In this document: in pieces, positions 35,714 to 43,942 of the stretch
Position numbering within the stretch: the first letter of the stretch is position 1
Layout: each line of letters opens with the position of its first letter
Assembly: GCF_018617855.1 (NCBI RefSeq)
Contig: NZ_JACSKY010000001.1
Span: 124,001 to 188,000 of the forward strand
Origin: Exiguobacterium qingdaonense
GTDB taxonomy: Bacteria; Bacillota; Bacilli; Exiguobacteriales; Exiguobacteriaceae
Length of the DNA stretch: 64,000 nucleotides
Direction of reading: 5' to 3'
The notes under the pieces: generated by a model
Databases searched by the model: none
What the model was told of the DNA's origin: nothing
The model's input: the letters and a program-made list of their open reading frames with translations, nothing else
Translations under genes and position numbers: made by a program

Positions 35714-36460
35714 ATGAAACAGTCGAAATGGTATGCATTTTTAAGTGGCGCCGTTCTTTTGACGGGAATCGCCATATACGGTCTTTGGATTGGTTATCAA
35801 GATATCGTCAATCCGCCGGAACGCACACTTTCCGTGAGCGAAGAAAATCGACCGGATCCTGAAGGTGAAACTTACGTCGCCCTCGGCGATTCATTGACAC
35901 GTGGTGTTGGTTCGACGTCCGGTGCCGGGTATGTCCAACCTGTCAGCGATTCCCTCGAAGAATCCATCCGAACGCAAAATCTGGCCGTGTCTGGGGCACG
36001 TACAGAAGACTTGCTCGTTCAACTTGAGCAACCGGAAGTACGCCGGACAATCGAGAATGCCAGATATATCACGTTGACTATCGGCGGAAATGATTTATTT
36101 AACCGTGGCGAGAACGTCGACAACTTTGAATCCGTCGACATCCAACAAGTGATCACGGATGCGAAGACGAATCTCGAAACGATTTTTTCTGAAATCCGTT
36201 CGCTGAACGACTCTGCGACCATCGTCTATATCGGTCTTTACAACCCGTTCCAAAACGATGAGAATGGACAAGCTTTCAATCAACTCATCCTCGACTGGAA
36301 CGCTTCAGCAAAACAGTTGGCTAATGCGCAAGCGATCGATGTGATCGACCCGTTCGCTTATATCTCTGACTTATCAAGAGATCTCGCGTCCGATCAATTT
36401 CATCCGAGCGACCGCACGTATGAAAAATTTGCGAATGACGTACTATTCGTCCTCGAGTAA
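35714..36460 (+). CDS. SGNH/GDSL hydrolase (YpmR-like), membrane-anchored
   Basis: 248 residues. The hydrophobic N-terminus (about residues 8-28) serves as signal anchor, so the domain lies outside the membrane. Block I GDSLTRGVGS carries the nucleophile Ser, block III is GGNDLF and block V DQFHPSDRTYEKFA carries the Asp/His pair, giving a complete SGNH triad. Bacillus YpmR is the nearest family I recall; substrate is an ester or acyl group, not identified. The ATG at 35714 has GAGGT six bases upstream. Single gene. Confidence 0.9.
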   Translation: MKQSKWYAFLSGAVLLTGIAIYGLWIGYQDIVNPPERTLSVSEENRPDPEGETYVALGDSLTRGVGSTSGAGYVQPVSDSLEESIRTQNLAVSGARTEDLLVQLEQPEVRRTIENARYITLTIGGNDLFNRGENVDNFESVDIQQVITDAKTNLETIFSEIRSLNDSATIVYIGLYNPFQNDENGQAFNQLILDWNASAKQLANAQAIDVIDPFAYISDLSRDLASDQFHPSDRTYEKFANDVLFVLE

Positions 36461-36462
36461 CA

Positions 36463-36496
36463 GAAATCCTCGTCAAGCTAAGTTGACGAGGATTTC
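36463..36496. terminator. bidirectional terminator
   Basis: GAAATCCTCGTCAA / TTGACGAGGATTTC, 14-bp perfect stem, 6-nt loop, between converging genes. Confidence 0.9.
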
Positions 36497-36497
36497 T

Positions 36498-37166
36498 TTA
36501 CTTCTCATATCGAACGATCCATTGATCTCGCTTGATTAAGCCAGTCCCGAGCCAACCTTCCTGAAGAAGTTCTACTTGTTTTTCCCGATCTTTCATCGGC
36601 ACGTCCATCGACTTAGAAGTTGGTTGCCACGTACGATGCAACTCCTTGTAAAAGATGTATCGGAGTTTCCCGCCATACTTTTCTTTCAACGCCCCGATTC
36701 GGAGACCGAGGTAGAACTTGTCCTTCATGCTTGGAATATTGAACGGTGCGACCGTTGCACAGACGACATCGAAGCGCTCATCGGTCTCGCACTGTTCCAT
36801 TAATCGTTTTCCGAGATGTGTCTGTAACCCATACCCCCGAAAATCCGGATGAACGTTTGTCACTTCCTGATAAAGGACACGCTCGAGCGAATCTCCCGCC
36901 CAATCGATATCTCGTCCTAAATGTTCATCGTCAATCGGTGGGATCAGCATGGCCCGGAACGCAATCAGACGATTTTCAGACGTCGCCCCGATGATCGTCC
37001 GATCCGTCAATAGTTTTGTGAACTCTTCGACTGATAGCGATTGATAATGTTCTGGTTCATCCAGCGCATGGATGACCGCTTCTTGAACGGACAACAGTTC
37101 AGGTAAATCTGACAAGCTCATTTCGCGAACTTGAACTAGAAGACCTTTAATCTCTCCTTGCCACAT
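36498..37166 (-). CDS. GNAT family N-acetyltransferase
   Basis: About 222 residues. The acetyl-CoA motif A is VHPDFRGYGLQTHLGKRLM near residue 105, followed by FDVVCATVAPFNIPSM and FYLGLRIGALKEKYGGKLRYIFYKEL. Start at 37166, nine bases after GGAG, with a 20-bp overlap into the epimerase gene. The pairing with a dipeptide epimerase suggests it may acetylate an amino acid or peptide released from cell wall turnover, but this is inference only. Confidence 0.85.
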   Translation of the reverse strand: MWQGEIKGLLVQVREMSLSDLPELLSVQEAVIHALDEPEHYQSLSVEEFTKLLTDRTIIGATSENRLIAFRAMLIPPIDDEHLGRDIDWAGDSLERVLYQEVTNVHPDFRGYGLQTHLGKRLMEQCETDERFDVVCATVAPFNIPSMKDKFYLGLRIGALKEKYGGKLRYIFYKELHRTWQPTSKSMDVPMKDREKQVELLQEGWLGTGLIKRDQWIVRYEK

Positions 37167-38283
37167 TTGATTCTTCTCCAATCACGTATGATGCTGTCGT
37201 CAAGTCACGTAACACGTCCTCATCGACGTCTATTCCGAGTCCCGGCCGATTGTTCAGCGAGATGATCGGTAAATCATATGATAAGTTTCCGACGTCTTTC
37301 CCGTACCGGAGGGGTCCCGTCAACTCGACCGATTTCACGATTTTACTTGAGAAAGCGACATGGAACCCGGCACTCGATGCAATCGAGGATTCGACCATTG
37401 AACCGATTTGGCATTCGATTCCAGACATCTCTGCCATATGGACCAACTTCTTCGCCGGATAGATGCCACCACACTTCATCAACTTGATGTTTGCTTTATG
37501 GGCTGCTTGCATCATCGTAAGGCGTCTCATATCATGAATGTCTTTCAGCCCTTCATCAATCATGAGCGGGACAGAGATTTTTTGTTTCACTTCGAGCATC
37601 CCTTCAAAATCATTCGCATGAACCGGTTGTTCGACCCAATCGATTCCGTACGGTTCGAGTAGACGCATCGCTTGGACCGTATTGGCCGCGTTGATCCACC
37701 CTTGGTTGACGTCGACCCGAATCGGAACATTTGGTCCAACGGCTTCTCGTACGGCCTTGACACGTGCCACGTCCGTTTGTGCGTCGACCCCGACCTTCAT
37801 CTTCACGGCCGTATAGCCCTCATTGATTTGACTGAGCGCTTCTTGTGCCATATGGGTCGGCTCTCCGATACTTAAGACGTGTGTGACCGGGAATGATTCA
37901 TGATACCGACCGCCCACCCATTCGTAGATTGGTTGATTCAGCTTTTTCCCGATCAAATCATGACACGCGATATCGAGTGACGCTTTTGCAGCTGGGACAC
38001 CACGAATCGCACGGTCCATCTCGTCATGAATATGCTCTAGATGCATCGGATTTTTTCCGATTAAGAGTGGTCCTAGCAGATGACGGAGGACGCTGACCGT
38101 ACTCTCAATGGACTCACCTGTCACATGTTCATCCGCCACAGCTTCCCCAAAACCGACAAGTCCACAAGTAGTGGTCATTTTGACGATGACAGACGGCATA
38201 TCATCATATCGGTGATAACTGACGATGAATGGTACTTTTAATGGAAAGCGAACCGAGAAAATTTCTATTTTTTGAATATTCAT
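37147..38283 (-). CDS. enolase-superfamily dipeptide epimerase
   Basis: 378 residues. Muconate-lactonizing-enzyme subgroup of the enolase superfamily. The KxK catalytic motif is in AVKMKVG near residue 160, the three metal ligands are in RVDVNQGW, WVEQPV and MIDEGLKD, and the second acid/base Lys is in IKLMKCGG, the pattern of L-Ala-D/L-Glu-type epimerases. Such enzymes recycle peptidoglycan dipeptides. Start at 38283 with GGAGT seven bases upstream. First gene of a two-gene operon divergent from a regulator. Exact dipeptide not predictable. Confidence 0.88.
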   Translation of the reverse strand: MNIQKIEIFSVRFPLKVPFIVSYHRYDDMPSVIVKMTTTCGLVGFGEAVADEHVTGESIESTVSVLRHLLGPLLIGKNPMHLEHIHDEMDRAIRGVPAAKASLDIACHDLIGKKLNQPIYEWVGGRYHESFPVTHVLSIGEPTHMAQEALSQINEGYTAVKMKVGVDAQTDVARVKAVREAVGPNVPIRVDVNQGWINAANTVQAMRLLEPYGIDWVEQPVHANDFEGMLEVKQKISVPLMIDEGLKDIHDMRRLTMMQAAHKANIKLMKCGGIYPAKKLVHMAEMSGIECQIGSMVESSIASSAGFHVAFSSKIVKSVELTGPLRYGKDVGNLSYDLPIISLNNRPGLGIDVDEDVLRDLTTASYVIGEESNVARRD

Positions 38284-38317
38284 GTTCATCACTCCTTTAC
38301 TCCAACTGCTCATTCCT

Positions 38318-38336
38318 CTATATTGTCGTTATATAG
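38318..38336. promoter_or_regulatory. inverted repeat between the epimerase operon and its regulator
   Basis: CTATAT, 7 nt, ATATAG in the 79-bp divergent gap. It may be an operator but is also AT-rich promoter-like DNA, so evidence is weak. Confidence 0.3.
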
Positions 38337-38362
38337 TCGCTAAATTGCAAGGGGGATTTTTT

Positions 38363-39562
38363 ATGTCCATCCATATCGCCGTCGTCGGCTCATCATCGTT
38401 TATACACCATATACAGAAAGGTTCTTCTCTATTTGATGTCCGAATCGAAGGGTTTCCATATGATGACCCGCGAGAAACGAAAGACATCGCTACGCAACTC
38501 CTATTTTTTGACGGGGTGTTCTTCTCCGGTTCATTCCCATATACGTATGCGACGGAGGAAGCGACCCTTCCATTTTCCCATCACGTCGTTCAAGATGATG
38601 TCGTGTTGTTGACGTCACTCTTATACGTGACGTTGACTGAGCAGCTCCGAACCGAAGAGCTTTCCATCGACCTCGTTGATGCGTCACGACTTGAATCGAT
38701 TTTAGCATCATTTCCAAGCCACATGTCGCCACCGCAAGTGAAAGAACTCAGTCCGTATATGAATTATGAAGAGTTGATCGCGTTTCATGAACAGCATCAA
38801 CGAAATGGGACGACACGATTCGCTTTGACGAGTGTAGAGCGAGTCCATCGTCACTTAGTGGGAAATGGGTTTTTTAGTCAACTCATGATTGAGCCAAAAG
38901 ATAGGATTCTCCACCACTTCCATGATTTCATTCGACAGATTCGTTTGAACAAATCAGACCAGTCACAATTCGCCGTGCTCCTCTACTCGGATGCAAGTAA
39001 AGATACGCTCAACCATGTGAGAAAACATCACTGTTTCGGCGGTAGATTGATTGAGACCGCCCAAGACGGTATCGTCCTTTTATCAAATAAAGGAAAGGTT
39101 GAATCCGCCATGTCAAACGGTTTCATCTTGTCAGAGGACACCCCTGGTCATGTAGGGATCGGATATGGGTCAGATTATCAACGCGCCTTTGAGCATGCCG
39201 ACCTTGCCCTTCATACGACAAGCAGTGCCACTATACGAATCGTTGATGATTCAAAACGAATGACGTTCACCGAGCAACCGGCACCGATTCATTTCCGCGT
39301 CACGCAAACGCGTGTCTATGACATGATGAAACAGACCGGTATGAGTCCGGCGAACATCGAAAAGCTCATTCATTTTTCGACGGACCATCTCGATTTCACA
39401 GCGAAAGAGTTGACCGACCATTTAAACGTGACACGTCGCACGACAGAGCGAATAATCAAAAAAATGGCTGATGCAAAACTCGTTCATCGGATTGGCGAAG
39501 AGATGAGCTACAGCCAAGGTCGTCCGCGCACCGTCTATAAATTTCAATTCCCGGTCGATTGA
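38363..39562 (+). CDS. multidomain transcriptional regulator with C-terminal HTH
   Basis: 399 residues. The last 70 residues (DFTAKELTDHLNVTRRTTERIIKKM with a wing SYSQGRPRTVYKF) form a winged helix. The middle (about 205-305, GGRLIETAQDGIVLL ... HVGIGYGSDYQRAFEHADLAL) resembles the GGDEF-like fold of GTP-cyclohydrolase-III/nucleotide-cyclase relatives. The first 200 residues look like a sensor. Start at 38363 behind AAGGGGGATTTTTT. Divergent from the dipeptide epimerase operon, which it probably controls. The ligand is unknown. Confidence 0.7.
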   Translation: MSIHIAVVGSSSFIHHIQKGSSLFDVRIEGFPYDDPRETKDIATQLLFFDGVFFSGSFPYTYATEEATLPFSHHVVQDDVVLLTSLLYVTLTEQLRTEELSIDLVDASRLESILASFPSHMSPPQVKELSPYMNYEELIAFHEQHQRNGTTRFALTSVERVHRHLVGNGFFSQLMIEPKDRILHHFHDFIRQIRLNKSDQSQFAVLLYSDASKDTLNHVRKHHCFGGRLIETAQDGIVLLSNKGKVESAMSNGFILSEDTPGHVGIGYGSDYQRAFEHADLALHTTSSATIRIVDDSKRMTFTEQPAPIHFRVTQTRVYDMMKQTGMSPANIEKLIHFSTDHLDFTAKELTDHLNVTRRTTERIIKKMADAKLVHRIGEEMSYSQGRPRTVYKFQFPVD

Positions 39563-39579
39563 CGACCGGGAATCGCTTT
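39547..39579 (+). terminator. terminator of the regulator gene
   Basis: ATTCCCGGTCG / CGACCGGGAAT, 11-bp stem, 5-nt loop, then CGCTTTATT. It overlaps the gene's last codons. Confidence 0.7.
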
Positions 39580-39706
39580 ATTGAGCCGCATATGCCGCAA
39601 CAGGTTCTTCCTGTTCGATGACCGCCATGCGCTCAATCGTATGTCCAGAAGCCTCGGCCTCGATTGTTCCTTTTGACAACGATTTACGATTGCGCCCGGC
39701 TCTCGT
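39578..39706 (-). other. open frame continuing past the M20 amidohydrolase stop
   Basis: After the TAA of the amidohydrolase the same frame stays open for 42 codons and ends in TAA at 39578. The encoded stretch (basic RNRKSLSK, then GTIEAEASGHTIERMAVIEQ and an Ala-rich end) is protein-like. No ATG near the start and no ribosome site; a TTG or an internal ATG would be the only starts. It could be remnant coding DNA or chance. Confidence 0.25.
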
Positions 39707-40798
39707 TTATCTAGTTGCCGCAAGCAAGAGTGCATCCGCGAGCACAATTGCCCCGTCAGTTAAGGCGTCACGGTCAAACGTCATATGCGGATGATGAAGC
39801 CCCGGTCCAAGATCTGCCCCGATTCCAATCATCGTCGCGTCTAGCGTCGGTTTCTCGACGGTATAGAAATGGAAATCATCGCTACCTGACGTGACGATTC
39901 TCTCGACGAGAGCCGACTCGCCGAAGCGTTTTTCGATCGCCTGCGAAGCGATTTGACTCGAGCGTTCCCCGACGACGGCTCCCGGTGTGAAGTCTTGCCA
40001 TTCCCACACCATTTTCACGCGATGAAGTTGTCCGACATGATGTAGCATGTCCTCGACACGATTGCGCAGTTCAAGCAGTTCTTCATTTTGTTGGGCACGG
40101 ACGTCAATCGAGAACGTCGCATTCCCTGGAATGATGTTCATGTTGTCACTCCCGGCGTGGACTTTTGTCAACTTGACAGAGTGCGGCTCAAACGGCGACA
40201 AATAAATACTTTTTAACATATGTTGAATCGTGAAGATGACATCGAGTGCGTTCTGACCTTGGTGCGGTCTCGCGCCATGTGCATCATCTCCGAGCACTTC
40301 TCCTTTCAAGAAGAAGGCAGCCCCATGCTGAATCGCCGCCGCATATTGCCCTTTCTTCAACTCTTCTTGAGGACGCAAATGAATCCCGAACAATTGCGTC
40401 ACGTCTTCAAGCGCCCCCCGCTCAATCATGGCAAGCGAACCGTTTCCTTGCTCTTCGGCCGGTTGGAAGATGAACCGGATTCGCTTCTGTAACGGCTCGT
40501 CCTTCAACTGTTCGAGCGCACCGAGCACCATGCTCATGTTCGCATCGTGTCCGCATGAGTGGTTCGCACGAAACACCCCATCTACCTGTTGCCATAACGC
40601 GTCGATATCGGCCCGGACCGCAATCACGTCTTCCCCCGATCCAATCTCCGCGATCACCCCGGTCACATCTTCAAATGTCCGATGTGGGATGGACCAGTCC
40701 GATAAGATAGATGCAATCGTTCGCGTCGTCTCGACTTCTTTCCAACTGATTTCTGGATGGGCATGAAAATGTTCAAACCATTTCAATACGCTTGTCAT
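39707..40798 (-). CDS. M20-family amidohydrolase
   Basis: 363 residues. Zinc aminoacylase/carboxypeptidase fold (N-acyl-amino-acid amidohydrolase type). Metal-site motifs: RADIDAL near residue 69, NHSCGHDANMSM, and the catalytic Glu pair in FQPAEEQGNGS near residue 115, with the late His in PGLHHPHMTFD. The dimerisation insert GDDAHGARPHQGQNALDV is present. Start at the ATG at 40798, six bases after GAGGTG. May hydrolyse an N-acyl amino acid or peptide; its neighbour, the dipeptide epimerase, suggests peptide recycling. Confidence 0.92.
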   Translation of the reverse strand: MTSVLKWFEHFHAHPEISWKEVETTRTIASILSDWSIPHRTFEDVTGVIAEIGSGEDVIAVRADIDALWQQVDGVFRANHSCGHDANMSMVLGALEQLKDEPLQKRIRFIFQPAEEQGNGSLAMIERGALEDVTQLFGIHLRPQEELKKGQYAAAIQHGAAFFLKGEVLGDDAHGARPHQGQNALDVIFTIQHMLKSIYLSPFEPHSVKLTKVHAGSDNMNIIPGNATFSIDVRAQQNEELLELRNRVEDMLHHVGQLHRVKMVWEWQDFTPGAVVGERSSQIASQAIEKRFGESALVERIVTSGSDDFHFYTVEKPTLDATMIGIGADLGPGLHHPHMTFDRDALTDGAIVLADALLLAATR

Positions 40799-40814
40799 AT
40801 GTATCACCTCACCT

Positions 40815-41159
40815 TTATATTTTCTTCACACCTTTGATGAGTACCCATTGAAGTGGGAGTCGGCCCCATGTGATCCATTTCGGAATTACTTTGCCACCGA
40901 TTTTAGTCGGTTTTACAGCCATGTTGATATTTGCCGGGAAGACGGCGATAAAGAATGCCGGCAACGTCCGTTTCACGAACGATGTCCCCTTGTTGAGTAA
41001 GAGCATCGCGCCGAAGACGACTTCCACGACTCCGCTCAGTTGGACCATCAACCGACGGAACGGCCAAGACTTCGGAACAATCGACATGAACGCCTTCTCT
41101 CTGACAAAATGTAACATCCCTGCCCCGAAGAGTAACACCCCATATAAGATTCGAACCAT
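40815..41159 (-). CDS. DoxX-like membrane protein
   Basis: 114 residues with four hydrophobic segments. It starts VRILYGVLLFGAGMLHF and contains MVQLSGVVEVVFGAMLLL, which match the short DoxX family. Function in Firmicutes is unknown; relatives are linked to oxidative stress. Ribosome site AAAGGAGG. It ends 17 bases from the amidohydrolase start and is probably cotranscribed with it. Confidence 0.8.
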   Translation of the reverse strand: MVRILYGVLLFGAGMLHFVREKAFMSIVPKSWPFRRLMVQLSGVVEVVFGAMLLLNKGTSFVKRTLPAFFIAVFPANINMAVKPTKIGGKVIPKWITWGRLPLQWVLIKGVKKI

Positions 41160-41184
41160 ATCTCATCCTCCTTTTGTATAAGCA

Positions 41185-41217
41185 TAGCAAAAATGGCGGG
41201 CATCATGCCCACCATTT
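41185..41217 (-). terminator. htrA terminator
   Basis: Minus-strand AAATGGTGGGC / GCCCGCCATTT (one wobble, 5-nt loop) then TTGCTATGC, overlapping the stop. Confidence 0.8.
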
Positions 41218-42499
41218 ACAATGCAGAACCGTTCGCGTTTTGAATCTCGACTTGTACCGTCTCCGTTTTTCCGTCACGGACGTATTCGATGTCGACCGTT
41301 CCGTCCGTATCCCGAATCAATTCACTGCGGAGGTCGATGAACGAGCTGACCTCTTTGTCATTGATTTTCACGATGACATCACGTGCCTCAAGACCCGCTT
41401 TCGCGGCTGAACTGTTTTGTTGGACTTCCACGATGATCGTCCCGGCAGTCACCGATTCAGGTAAATTGATTTGTTCCGTCAAGTAACCTGGGGGGAACTC
41501 TGATACGTCACGAAGCGATACGCCGAGCGATGGATGATTCACTTCTCCCGTCTGTTCGATTTGATTGATGAGCGGAAGGGCGATGTCGACCGGGATGGAG
41601 AATCCGACCCCTTCCACTTCTGCCGTCGCAATCTTCATCGAGTTGATCCCGACGAGTTGTCCTTCTTCGTTGATTAACGCGCCACCCGAGTTACCTGGGT
41701 TGATGGCCGCATCCGTTTGAATGACTTCGGCGTTGAAATCGGCCTGACCGTTCTCATCCGTATCGACCGGTACGAGACGTGACGTCGACGAGACGACGCC
41801 GCGCGTCACGGAGTTCTCGAATTGTCCGAGCGGATTTCCGATTGCGATGACCGTTTGACCCGGTTTCAACTCGCTCGATTTTCCGATTGAAATGACAGCA
41901 GGTACTTTGTCAGCGTCTACTTTCAAGACGGCCAAGTCGTATGTGGCGTCGCTTCCCATGAGCGTCGCCTCTGCCGTCGTGCCGTCATTGAAGGTGACAG
42001 TCAACCTGTCTGCCCCATTGACGACGTGATGGTTCGATATGATAAATGCCGAGTCACCCTCTTTTTTGTAGATGACACCTGACCCGACTCCAGCCTCGAC
42101 CGCTTCACTTGAGAAGCCGGTTTGGGCGAAGTTGTTGACGGTCACGACGGCCGGCTGAGCGGTCGCGACGGCATTCGTCACCGAAGAATCAGACACGTTC
42201 GATGACGTTTGGACCGGAGTCCCTTGCGAGGTCACATTCGTGTCACTCACGCTTGTAGCGGTTTGGTCGAGGAACGGGAAGGCGATTGCGCCAGTCAACA
42301 CTGCCCCGATGACCCCGCCGACAAACCCTGGAAACATATGGCTGCCGAATGATGGTTTCGTCTGTGTCCGTACCATTGTCTCTTCCCGGTTGGATGAACC
42401 GAGTTCTGTATCTAACCAATCTTGTTGTTGTTCTGAGTCATGTAATTGATCACGTTTATTTGATTGATCGTGTTCGTTAGGTTGATCGTGACGATCCAT
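41216..42499 (-). CDS. htrA: HtrA/DegP-like membrane serine protease
   Basis: 427 residues. An acidic cytosolic N-terminus of about 50 residues starts with three hexapeptide repeats, then a transmembrane anchor (GFVGGVIGAVLTGAIAFPFL), a linker, the trypsin-like domain with H in SNHHVV, D in TYDLAVLK and S in NPGNSGGAL, and one C-terminal PDZ (AKAGLEARDVIVKINDKEV). It acts outside the membrane on misfolded proteins. Ribosome site AGAGGAGATG. No CssRS two-component genes nearby. Confidence 0.95.
   Translation of the reverse strand: MDRHDQPNEHDQSNKRDQLHDSEQQQDWLDTELGSSNREETMVRTQTKPSFGSHMFPGFVGGVIGAVLTGAIAFPFLDQTATSVSDTNVTSQGTPVQTSSNVSDSSVTNAVATAQPAVVTVNNFAQTGFSSEAVEAGVGSGVIYKKEGDSAFIISNHHVVNGADRLTVTFNDGTTAEATLMGSDATYDLAVLKVDADKVPAVISIGKSSELKPGQTVIAIGNPLGQFENSVTRGVVSSTSRLVPVDTDENGQADFNAEVIQTDAAINPGNSGGALINEEGQLVGINSMKIATAEVEGVGFSIPVDIALPLINQIEQTGEVNHPSLGVSLRDVSEFPPGYLTEQINLPESVTAGTIIVEVQQNSSAAKAGLEARDVIVKINDKEVSSFIDLRSELIRDTDGTVDIEYVRDGKTETVQVEIQNANGSAL
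42437..42490 (-). repeat. 18-nt coding tandem repeat, three copies
   Basis: Within the htrA 5' end, codons 4-21 encode HDQPNE, HDQSNK, RDQLHD, each from an 18-nt unit beginning CACGATCAA or CGTGATCAA. Confidence 0.7.
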
Positions 42500-42554
42500 A
42501 ATGATTCATCTCCTCTGTGTTATCTTCTACCCTTACTATATCGAAGAGGAACAC

Positions 42555-42576
42555 TCATTTATAAAATGATAAATGA
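42555..42576. promoter_or_regulatory. inverted repeat upstream of htrA
   Basis: TCATTTAT, 6 nt, ATAAATGA, 8-bp perfect arms in the gap between the FAH-family gene and htrA. Possible operator or hairpin; no matching consensus known to me. Confidence 0.3.
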
Positions 42577-42610
42577 ATTACAAGATTCTTCACAATTTAC
42601 GTCATTTCAT

Positions 42611-43429
42611 TCAGACGATCACATTTCTTAACGTACCGAGTCCTCCGATGGCCACTTCGACCGTATCCCCTGTTTGTAGGTAAGTCGGTGGCGTCATGCC
42701 GTGCCCGACCCCCGCTGGTGTCCCCGTCGCGATGATGTCACCCGCTTCGAGCGTCATGCCTTTCGAGAGCGTCCGAATGAGCTCGTCAATCGGACGAATC
42801 ATATCGGCTGTCGTCCCATCTTGACGCGTCTCCCCGTTGACACTTGTTTTGATTCGGAGAGGGAACTGGAGCTCGTCCGGCGTCACGATGAACGGTCCCA
42901 TCGGACAGAACGTATCGAACGACTTGCCGCGGAAGAATTGGACATGTTCTTTTTGCACGTCCCGTGCTGTCACATCATTTAAAATCGTGTAACCGAAAAT
43001 GTGTTCCTCGACCGATTCGATGTCTCGTCCCGTCTTCCCGATGATGACGGCGAGCTCACCCTCATAGTCAAGTTTGTCCGTTAGTTCTGGATGCCGCTCA
43101 ATGACAGCCTCAGGACCGATGACCGAGGTCGGTGCTTTCGTGAAAATGACGAGTTTCCCGGCTCCTGCTGTATCCATCTCTTTCACGTGCTCTTCATAGT
43201 TTTTCCCGATACAAATCACATTCTTCAGCGGACGGTACGGGGCGAGCAATTTCACATCCGTCACTCGGTGTGAGGGCGCCACGTCCAAATCGATGTCCGG
43301 TTCGAATTCACGCGCAATCACTTCTAATAAATTTGTCGTATGTACTTGATTGCTGACATCGTAGACGAAATCACCTTCGACAATCCCTACTCGTTGTTCT
43401 TCCTGCATCTCAAAGCTACACCATCTCAT
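42611..43429 (-). CDS. fumarylacetoacetate hydrolase-family protein
   Basis: 272 residues. C-terminal FAH domain with the metal-binding EGELAVIIGK near residue 128, the family GYTILNDVTARDVQ and FFRGKSFDTFCPMGP, and GTPAGVGHG near the end. Family members hydrolyse or decarboxylate oxaloacetate-type and acylpyruvate substrates; 5-oxopent-3-ene or acylpyruvate types share these motifs. Start after AAAGGGGG. No catabolic pathway genes adjoin, so the substrate cannot be given. No T-tailed hairpin seen after it. Confidence 0.88.
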   Translation of the reverse strand: MRWCSFEMQEEQRVGIVEGDFVYDVSNQVHTTNLLEVIAREFEPDIDLDVAPSHRVTDVKLLAPYRPLKNVICIGKNYEEHVKEMDTAGAGKLVIFTKAPTSVIGPEAVIERHPELTDKLDYEGELAVIIGKTGRDIESVEEHIFGYTILNDVTARDVQKEHVQFFRGKSFDTFCPMGPFIVTPDELQFPLRIKTSVNGETRQDGTTADMIRPIDELIRTLSKGMTLEAGDIIATGTPAGVGHGMTPPTYLQTGDTVEVAIGGLGTLRNVIV

Positions 43430-43456
43430 CAAGAATCCCCCTTTTTCATTATTATA

Positions 43457-43484
43457 CAAAAAATCGAGACATCTCTGCCTCGAT
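43457..43484 (-). terminator. nrdDG terminator
   Basis: Minus-strand ATCGAG ... CTCGAT stem with inner pairing, then TTTTTTG, at the nrdG stop. Confidence 0.75.
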
Positions 43485-43942
43485 TACACTTTGTTCAAGA
43501 AAATGATTCGTTGATTGCTCGATCCCCGGAAGCGTAGTCCCATGTCACGTAACGACTGTTCGTATCGCCCATCTACAAGGACATCGGCGTAATCTAACAC
43601 CATTTGAACCGCTTCATCGTTCATCGCTTCTAACTGTTCAAGCGTATAACCCGAATACACCCACACATTTTTACCGAGCGACTTACACGCCATGACGAGT
43701 TTCGCCAATTCTGACGGTTGAAGAAACGGTTCACCTCCTGAGATGGTCACCCCGTCCCATCCACTCAGTTTGATACGTTGAACGAGTTCCTCGACTTCGA
43801 TTTCCTCGCCACCCGCTGGATTCCAGGAAGACGGGTTATGACAACCTTTACAGCGATGGGGACATCCGGCAGTAAAAACGACCGTCCGAATCCCTGGTCC
43901 ATCGACGACAGATTCTTCAACGACGGATAGAATGCGCATCAT
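43484..43942 (-). CDS. nrdG: anaerobic ribonucleotide reductase activase
   Basis: 152 residues. Radical SAM activase that puts the glycyl radical on NrdD. The 4Fe-4S motif is CxxxCxxC (CPHRCKGC) near residue 27, and the SAM-binding SGGEPFLQPSE near residue 69 is intact. The start overlaps the nrdD 3' end by 26 bp behind GAGGGTG. Oxygen-sensitive and cytosolic, active only anaerobically. Confidence 0.95.
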   Translation of the reverse strand: MMRILSVVEESVVDGPGIRTVVFTAGCPHRCKGCHNPSSWNPAGGEEIEVEELVQRIKLSGWDGVTISGGEPFLQPSELAKLVMACKSLGKNVWVYSGYTLEQLEAMNDEAVQMVLDYADVLVDGRYEQSLRDMGLRFRGSSNQRIIFLNKV

